A stretch of 5,543 bases of DNA from Methanosarcinales archaeon (GTDB lineage Archaea; Halobacteriota; Syntropharchaeia; Alkanophagales; Methanospirareceae), in assembly GCA_025464645.1 (NCBI GenBank), contig JAODGF010000081.1:1-5543 (forward strand). The letters run 5' to 3'. Positions 1 to 4,470 of this stretch are shown one piece after another. The position numbers and the translations under genes are program-made. Position 1 is the stretch's first letter, and each line of letters opens with the position of its first letter. A model generated the notes under the pieces. It saw only the letters and a program-made list of their open reading frames with translations. It was not told the origin of the DNA and did no database searches.

Positions 1-1242
1 CGCCTCCTGCCCTAACTCCTTCGTCGCATCTATTCCAAGCTTTGTCGTGAGCCCGTTTTCAGCAGAAGGGTCAAGTGAGGAGCCCTTCGCACCGGGGATG
101 AACACCACATCCTCATTCCATCGCACCCTCGTTGCTATTGCATACTCCACCTCATCAGAGCTAAATATGTCTATATCAGAGTCCACAACGACAACCGATT
201 TAAGACTTGGATGAGCCGCGAAAGCAGCAATAATCGCGTTTTTCGCCTCTCCTTCTCCTTCTTTCTTTATCTGTACCACGGCATGCAAATAGCAACAGCC
301 GCCTTCTGTCAAAAACACGTTCTTCACGCGTGCCACACGCTCCACAGCTCTAAATATCAACGGTTCGTAAGGCACACCCATAAGCAGCTTGTGCTCCCTT
401 CCTGCCGGTAGAATGGCATGGTAAATCGGGTCTTTTCGGTGATACATCCGCGTAAGCGTGATAACGGGCTCTTCGCGTATGCGGTCATAAGTGCCGGTAA
501 TATCCAAAAAAGGACCTTCTTTTGCTCGTTCTTTGCCTATGAATCCCTCCAGAGCGATTTCTGCATGTGGAATCGCTACGCCATTACTCAGTTTGAAGAG
601 TTCCATTGGCTCTTTTGTCAAAGCTGCGGCATAGTCGAACTCTTTACCCGGTGGGACTCTTGTTGAAGCTGCTAAAAGAACCAGCGGGTCTTCTACACCT
701 ATGGCAATTCCCACTTTTAATTCCTCCCCTCTTTCTATCGCTTCACGATGCATCTTATACAGGTGACGAGGAGGAACAAGCCTCGCGGCTAATCTTTTAT
801 CATCCAGGACCATCAACCGGTGAATGGATGCATTCCTCACGCCATCCAATTCCGCAACCACCACGCCCCCCGTTATATAAGCGCCACCATCTCCTGGAAA
901 ATAGGTTAATATTGGCAACTCGCTTAAATCAGGCTCCTTAACTACTTCTTTTGCCGGTGAATCCTCAACTATCTTTACTTTTCCTTCGTCACCGATTTTC
1001 GCCAGAAACGGTGCGAGTTCGGCAGGTGATGTGCCAAGCAACTCCGCCAGTATCTCTCTTCCCCCCAAGGCGTTCATTATGACTTTATGCTTGCCGTCCA
1101 CCGCGTGAAAGAAAACCGGCTTTTTGGTGCCTTTCCGTTCAAACTCGGCACAAATAGATGCAACTTCGTATTTTGACCCCACACTCCGCTCTATCTCTAT
1201 CAACTTCCCTTCCTTCGCCAGCTTATCTTTAAAGTCGCGCAT
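1..1242 (-). CDS. UbiD-family decarboxylase, probable archaeal anhydromevalonate phosphate decarboxylase (3' end missing)
   Basis: Reading the minus strand from the ATG at 1242 gives 414 uninterrupted codons that run off the left edge. The protein opens MRDFKDKLAKEGKL, as UbiD proteins do. It has an Asn/Arg-containing stretch (NASIHR, residues 137-142) like the prenyl-FMN/metal site of the family, and the active-site block EGPFLD (242-247) followed by ITGTYD and HRKDPIYHAILPAG (268-281). UbiD enzymes are soluble prenylated-FMN decarboxylases. The short archaeal type, about 420 residues, is known to decarboxylate trans-anhydromevalonate 5-phosphate to isopentenyl phosphate in the modified mevalonate pathway of isoprenoid lipid synthesis. 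Assignment to that substrate is inference from length and the EGPFxDITGTYD signature; another aromatic or alpha,beta-unsaturated acid is possible. The second acidic residue of the E-x4-E pair is Asp247 here. Probably only a few to about 15 residues are missing. There is no strong Shine-Dalgarno before the start; the next Met is at residue 56, inside the fold, so 1242 is the sensible start. No aconitase-X partner gene is visible. Confidence 0.88.
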   Translation of the reverse strand, partial: MRDFKDKLAKEGKLIEIERSVGSKYEVASICAEFERKGTKKPVFFHAVDGKHKVIMNALGGREILAELLGTSPAELAPFLAKIGDEGKVKIVEDSPAKEVVKEPDLSELPILTYFPGDGGAYITGGVVVAELDGVRNASIHRLMVLDDKRLAARLVPPRHLYKMHREAIERGEELKVGIAIGVEDPLVLLAASTRVPPGKEFDYAAALTKEPMELFKLSNGVAIPHAEIALEGFIGKERAKEGPFLDITGTYDRIREEPVITLTRMYHRKDPIYHAILPAGREHKLLMGVPYEPLIFRAVERVARVKNVFLTEGGCCYLHAVVQIKKEGEGEAKNAIIAAFAAHPSLKSVVVVDSDIDIFSSDEVEYAIATRVRWNEDVVFIPGAKGSSLDPSAENGLTTKLGIDATKELGQEA

Positions 1243-1279
1243 TGCTCTTTTATATGTATAAAGTTTATGGACATGACGA

Positions 1280-1287
1280 CTTATAAA
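1280..1287 (-). promoter_or_regulatory. Putative archaeal TATA box of the UbiD-like gene
   Basis: On the minus strand this reads TTTATAAG, a good match to an archaeal TATA element. Archaeal transcription usually starts about 25 bases downstream, here near 1257, which would leave a leader of about 15 bases before the ATG at 1242. A second AT-rich stretch (1247-1263) lies too close to the start codon to serve as TATA unless the transcript lacks the annotated start. This is inferred from spacing and composition only. Confidence 0.45.
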
Positions 1288-1315
1288 TCCACACCAACGA
1301 ACGTCTATTGCGTTA

Positions 1316-1328
1316 AGGTTAAATACAA
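1316..1328 (+). repeat. Direct repeat AGGTTAAATACAA, copy 1
   Basis: This 13-base sequence recurs exactly at 1348-1360. Both copies are preceded by TCTATT (1304-1309 and 1340-1345) at slightly different distances. The period is 32 bases, close to three turns of DNA, so proteins bound at the two copies would sit on the same face. Copy 1 also begins a short inverted pair, GTTAA at 1318-1322 and TTAAC at 1329-1333. It may be a regulator binding site or a second TATA-like element. Confidence 0.6.
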
Positions 1329-1347
1329 TTAACATAAAATCTATTAT

Positions 1348-1360
1348 AGGTTAAATACAA
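1348..1360 (+). repeat. Direct repeat AGGTTAAATACAA, copy 2
   Basis: This is the second exact copy of the 13-base sequence at 1316-1328. It forms the left arm of the 26-bp palindrome at 1349-1374 and contains the likely TATA box of the ATPase gene, so a factor bound here would be expected to compete with the basal transcription machinery. Confidence 0.6.
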
Positions 1361-1374
1361 ATTTGAATATAACC
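1349..1374. promoter_or_regulatory. 26-bp imperfect palindrome, candidate operator of the ATPase gene
   Basis: The left half GGTTAAATACAAA pairs with the right half TTTGAATATAACC at 11 of 13 positions, centred between 1361 and 1362, with a perfect CAAATTTG core. It ends five bases before the ATG at 1380. The length and symmetry fit a site for a dimeric helix-turn-helix repressor, and it covers both the likely TATA box and the transcription start region. The AT-richness of the region makes some symmetry expected by chance, but a 24-of-26-base match is more than I would expect casually. No regulator gene is adjacent, except that the ATPase itself carries a winged-helix-like segment. Confidence 0.45.
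1351..1358 (+). promoter_or_regulatory. Putative TATA box of the ATPase gene (leaderless transcript)
   Basis: TTAAATAC lies 22-29 bases before the ATG at 1380. With the usual archaeal spacing of about 25 bases, transcription would begin at or next to the start codon. This agrees with the absence of any purine-rich ribosome binding site in the AT-rich sequence directly upstream. The copy of the same sequence at 1316-1328 could drive an alternative transcript with a leader of about 30 bases. Confidence 0.45.
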
Positions 1375-1379
1375 AAAAC

Positions 1380-2648
1380 ATGACAAAAATTAAGGATGTG
1401 TTGCGGGATTTAAATCCCTGGTGGCAGGGAGAATTTGAGATAGAATATAAGCAGCGAGAAATTTATGAAGAAATTAAAAAATTCATGCCCCTGCCGCAGA
1501 TAATTGCACTTACGGGTTTAAGAAGAGTTGGAAAAACGACTTTAATGTGGAAAATCATAGAAGACGCGATAGAAAATGGCTTCGATTCGCGGAATATAAT
1601 TTACTTCTCCTTTGATGAATTCCGCGAAGCAGAAATAAGAGAGGTTTTGAGGGGATATGAGGAACTAATGGAAAAGGACTTCCGTGGACGACGGGGGAAA
1701 TATCTGCTCTTGCTCGATGAGATACAGAAGCTAAGTAATTGGGAAGATCAATTAAAGAGCATATACGACCTGTTCGGGAAACAAATCAAGATAATAATCT
1801 CGGGTTCAGAATCGTTATTTATAAGAAAGAAGACAAAAGAAACGCTTGCCGGGAGAATATTTGAGTTCAAAGTCGAGCTGCTTTCATTCGGTGAATTCCT
1901 TCGGTTCAAAGGAGTTGATTTCGAGCCCATCGGCATTTATGAGCGGGAATTAGCCAGGTTGTTCGCCGAATTCACCTTGACCGTCGGTTTTCCTGAATTG
2001 GTAAACGTCAAAGAGAAAGTTGTGGTGAAGAAATATGTTAAAGAAAGCATAGTAGAAAAGGTTGTTTACAGGGACATACCGGGATTGTTTAAGATTAGAG
2101 ACATATCAGTAATAGAATCACTACTTAACGTAATTATGGAAGAGCCAGGGCAACTCATAGAGCTTTCAGAATTGGCACAGGAGTTGAAAATTTCAAGACA
2201 AACGCTTTCAAATTATCTGTCTTATCTCGAAGAGTCGTTCCTCATTAAAAAGCTGTACAACTATTCAAGAAGTAGGAGGAAGACGGAAAGGAAACTAAAA
2301 AAATATTATCCCACGATAATCTCTCCAGACCTCCTGTTCAGAGAAGACGCGCATTCTAAATCGCGCGTATTTGAGTGGTTGGTAGTAAATCAAGTTAAAG
2401 CAGAATTCTTCTGGCGCGACCCGTACAAGAATGAAGTTGACGTAGTGATGACAAACGGAGAACCAGTGCCAATAGAGGTGAAATATGGGAAAATAGATAC
2501 TAAAGGATTGCTTGCGTTTATGAACAGGTTCAAAGTCGAGCAGGGTTACGTGATTTCGCGGGATAAGGAGGAGACGCGAAAAATTGGTGGAAAACGTATC
2601 TCGGTGGTTCCGGCATTTAAATTTTTCCTCGTGTTTGCTAAATCATAG
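1380..2648 (+). CDS. AAA_14/DUF4143-type ATPase with PD-(D/E)XK-like C-terminal domain
   Basis: This is a complete 422-residue protein. The N-terminal ATPase domain has the Walker A motif GLRRVGKTT (46-54, Lys52), the Walker B motif KYLLLLDEIQ (107-116, Asp113/Glu114), the sensor-like strand IIISGSES (138-145) and GRIFEF with Arg159 followed by LLSFGEFL, which is typical of the family. Residues 257-292 form a helix-turn-helix or winged-helix-like segment (LAQELKISRQTLSNYLSYLEE). The C-terminus (about 320-395) carries a nuclease-fold pattern: Glu332 in a helix, Asp353 in NEVDVV, and Glu366/Lys368 in PIEVKYG. Such proteins are widespread in archaea and anaerobic bacteria in many copies, and their role is not established; mobile-element, defence or DNA-maintenance roles have been suggested for relatives. 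All motifs are intact, so it is not obviously a pseudogene. It is soluble, with no signal peptide or membrane helix. It has its own promoter, lies divergent to the UbiD-like gene and converges on the signalling operon, so it appears to be a single-gene unit. Family assignment is firm; the function is not. Confidence 0.9.
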   Translation: MTKIKDVLRDLNPWWQGEFEIEYKQREIYEEIKKFMPLPQIIALTGLRRVGKTTLMWKIIEDAIENGFDSRNIIYFSFDEFREAEIREVLRGYEELMEKDFRGRRGKYLLLLDEIQKLSNWEDQLKSIYDLFGKQIKIIISGSESLFIRKKTKETLAGRIFEFKVELLSFGEFLRFKGVDFEPIGIYERELARLFAEFTLTVGFPELVNVKEKVVVKKYVKESIVEKVVYRDIPGLFKIRDISVIESLLNVIMEEPGQLIELSELAQELKISRQTLSNYLSYLEESFLIKKLYNYSRSRRKTERKLKKYYPTIISPDLLFREDAHSKSRVFEWLVVNQVKAEFFWRDPYKNEVDVVMTNGEPVPIEVKYGKIDTKGLLAFMNRFKVEQGYVISRDKEETRKIGGKRISVVPAFKFFLVFAKS

Positions 2649-2739
2649 ACCATAAAACCCTGGTTGCGGAGTTCTTCTTTACCCTCCATGCTCTCTCCTA
2701 TATTGCCATAATACTCTTCACCTTTTACCGAGAGTTCTA
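2649..2739. other. Convergent intergenic gap between the ATPase gene and the signalling operon
   Basis: These 91 bases separate two gene ends that face each other. I see no strong hairpin followed by a T-run on either strand; the pyrimidine-rich stretch GTTCTTCTTT at 2671-2680 could serve as a weak archaeal U-rich terminator for the ATPase transcript. On the minus strand the gap translates into a protein-like stretch that continues antisense into the 3' end of the ATPase gene (see findings). Confidence 0.4.
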
Positions 2740-4014
2740 TTACCCAATATAAGGAGCTTCTTTTTCAGTAATTTTTTGGTTTATCGGAATCGAGAAACAA
2801 AATGTTGACCCTTTTCCTAATTCGCTTTCTACCCATATCTTGCCGTTATGCGCTTGAATAATCCCTTTAGCAATCGCTAATCCTAAGCCCGTTCCCTCGT
2901 GTTCCCTTTCCAGAGTAGTATCAACCTGAGAGAACGGGCTGAATAATTTCTTTTGATCGGCTTTTGCTATTCCTGTACCATAATCAGTTATACTAACCTG
3001 AACATTTTTCCCCAAACGCTTAGTTTCAATAATCACTTTGCCTTTTTCTTCTGAGAATTTTATCGCATTGTTCAACAGATTGCCTATTGCCTGTCCTAAT
3101 CTATCAGCATCTCCAATTATGTTTGGCATCTCGGCTAACTTCGCACTTATTTCTATATTTTTTTCCTTAGCAGATGTTTCCTGCATCTTTATTGCTTCTC
3201 TAATTGCGTCGTTGATATTCATGGACTCAAAAGACAACTTAATCTTACCTGCTTCTATCCTTGAAAGGTCCAGAATATCCTCAATCAATTTTTCCAACCT
3301 TGTTAGATTTCTGAGCACGGTCTCTATGCTCTTTTCTTGTCGCTCATTTAATTTACCCATGTATCCATCCCGTAGCATTTGTAATTGAGATTTCATCGGT
3401 GTTAGCGGAGTTCTTAATTCGTGGGACGTTATGGATAAGAAATCAGTTTTCATCCTTGTTACCTCTTCTAAATCTGCCATATGTTCCATCGCCTTCTTCA
3501 ATTCCGCGTTCTTTGTTCCAAGCTCTTCCAATAGTCTCCTCTTTTCCTCCTCCGCTAACTTTCGTTTCCATATTTCCAGTGTTAGTTTTATGGTGTTCAA
3601 TAATCTATCCTTTGTGAGATGGTCCTTCGGAATGTAGTCAATTGCACCTTCACGGATGGACTGAACTGCAATCTCTTCGCTTCCAAACCCGGTAAGCATG
3701 ACCACAGGTGCAATTCGCTTTTCAACAATCTCTTCAAGCCATTCCACGCCTGATTTCTCTGGCATCAGGATGTCCATAAGCACCAGGTCTATTCCTCCCT
3801 TGTCCAGAGCTTTCTGTATCTCTTCTTTTTGCCCTGCCTCTTTCAATACGAACCCCTTGTCTGCTGATCGTAAATAACTTCGCACCAATTTGCGGAATGC
3901 CGGATCATCATCGCAGATAAGAATTTTTACTGCTGATTGTTTATTCTCCTCTACTCCCTCATCTTCCGTTTCCCCCAACTTCCCATTCATAATTCTTAAT
4001 TTGTAACTTTTCAT
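2740..4014 (-). CDS. Cytosolic hybrid histidine kinase: receiver - HisKA - HATPase_c
   Basis: This 424-residue protein has no membrane segment. The N-terminal receiver (about 29-145) has the acidic cluster Asp35-37, phospho-acceptor Asp81 in MDILMPEKSG, Thr108 and Lys130. A charged coiled coil (about 146-187) leads to HisKA with His198 in SHELRTP, then HATPase_c with the N box NLLNNAIKF (312-320), G1 box DYGTGI (344-349), F box LFSPFSQ (357-363) and G2 box GTGLGLAI (374-381). It should therefore autophosphorylate, with its activity tuned by phosphorylation of its own or an upstream receiver; the receiver-first order suggests it takes input from another kinase rather than from a ligand, since no PAS or GAF domain is present. 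It is the last gene of the operon, 6 bases after the receiver gene. The start at 4014 has GGAAG 12 bases upstream; Met9 is an alternative with no ribosome site. Residues 1-10 are encoded by a spacer-type repeat and are unlikely to be functional. The C-terminal tail after residue 410 is short and unstructured. Confidence 0.92.
   Translation of the reverse strand: MKSYKLRIMNGKLGETEDEGVEENKQSAVKILICDDDPAFRKLVRSYLRSADKGFVLKEAGQKEEIQKALDKGGIDLVLMDILMPEKSGVEWLEEIVEKRIAPVVMLTGFGSEEIAVQSIREGAIDYIPKDHLTKDRLLNTIKLTLEIWKRKLAEEEKRRLLEELGTKNAELKKAMEHMADLEEVTRMKTDFLSITSHELRTPLTPMKSQLQMLRDGYMGKLNERQEKSIETVLRNLTRLEKLIEDILDLSRIEAGKIKLSFESMNINDAIREAIKMQETSAKEKNIEISAKLAEMPNIIGDADRLGQAIGNLLNNAIKFSEEKGKVIIETKRLGKNVQVSITDYGTGIAKADQKKLFSPFSQVDTTLEREHEGTGLGLAIAKGIIQAHNGKIWVESELGKGSTFCFSIPINQKITEKEAPYIG
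3985..4011. repeat. Spacer-type repeat copy A, at the start of the hybrid kinase gene
   Basis: This 27-base AT-rich sequence (plus strand begins ATTCATAATTCTTAATTTG) matches 4487-4512 at 23 positions with one gap. On the minus strand it encodes KSYKLRIMN at the start of the hybrid kinase. Related ATTCGTAATTC-type sequences are familiar as spacer repeats whose translation yields tails such as NYELRIMN. It has probably inserted or expanded at the gene junction and been taken into the reading frame. Confidence 0.6.
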
Positions 4015-4020
4015 TGGTAA

Positions 4021-4467
4021 TTATTCTTCCTTTGGTGGTAGTTTGCAGATTATAAACCAGTATTCGTTTATCTCTTTCACAACTCGCTTAAAATCTTCCA
4101 GTTCCACTGGTTTCTTTACGTATCCACTCGCTTGCAGATTGTAGCTATCGAGGATGTCCTTCTCAGAGTCCGAGGAAGTCAAAATAACCACTGGAATCTT
4201 TTTCATTCGCTCGTCTTGCTTTATCCGTCTCAGGAATTCTTTCCCGCCCATCCCCGGCATCTTCAAATCCAGTAAAATCAGGTCTGGGAAAGGCATTCCA
4301 TCGCTATACTTACCACGATGGTATAAGAACTCCATCGCCTCTTCTCCTGAACCCACGATGTACAGCTCGTTTGCTATCTTCTGGTTCTTCAACGATACTT
4401 TTATCAATTTCTGATCCCCAGGATCATCTTCTACCAGCAATATGGTGGCAGGCTTTATTTTTTCCAT
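4021..4467 (-). CDS. Stand-alone response regulator receiver, CheY/Rcp1-like
   Basis: This 148-residue protein is a single receiver domain with no output domain. Key residues are Glu13-Asp14-Asp15, phospho-acceptor Asp67 in LLDLKMPGMGG, Thr97 in ILTSSD and Lys119 in VKKPV. The pattern VEDDPGDQKLIKVSLK together with the long loop EFLYHRGKYSDGMPFPDLILLDL is typical of the Rcp1 class, small receivers usually encoded next to phytochrome-like or PAS/GAF kinases of the HDLREP type. That is exactly what precedes it here. Its likely job is to accept phosphate from the upstream kinase and pass it on or act by protein contact, possibly through the downstream receiver-kinase. The start at 4467 lies 3 bases after the upstream stop, with a G-rich ribosome site inside the last codons of the upstream gene, which suggests translational coupling. 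The last 10 or so residues are a short tail ending in PPKEE. Confidence 0.93.
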   Translation of the reverse strand: MEKIKPATILLVEDDPGDQKLIKVSLKNQKIANELYIVGSGEEAMEFLYHRGKYSDGMPFPDLILLDLKMPGMGGKEFLRRIKQDERMKKIPVVILTSSDSEKDILDSYNLQASGYVKKPVELEDFKRVVKEINEYWFIICKLPPKEE

Positions 4468-4470
4468 TTT

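Noticed and set aside
211..941. Three plus-strand open frames of 66, 82 and 111 codons
   Set aside because: They lie antisense to the continuous UbiD-family reading frame, whose protein shows clear family motifs; the plus-strand translations look random.
1247..1263. AT-rich apparent inverted repeat CTTTTATATGTATAAAG next to the UbiD-like start
   Set aside because: Only four base pairs at each arm match and the centre does not pair; it is likely just an AT-rich promoter or leader sequence.
1316..1360. Minimal CRISPR-like array
   Set aside because: There are only two 13-bp copies with a 19-bp gap; this is too short and too few for an array, and they lie in a promoter.
1748..1936. Minus-strand 62-codon frame inside the ATPase gene
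   Set aside because: It is antisense to the sensor and Arg159 region of a well-supported protein; its composition is that of a shadow frame.
3038..3637. Plus-strand open frames opposite the hybrid kinase
   Set aside because: They are rich in Ser, Phe and Leu, as expected for the complement of kinase codons, and have no recognisable motif.
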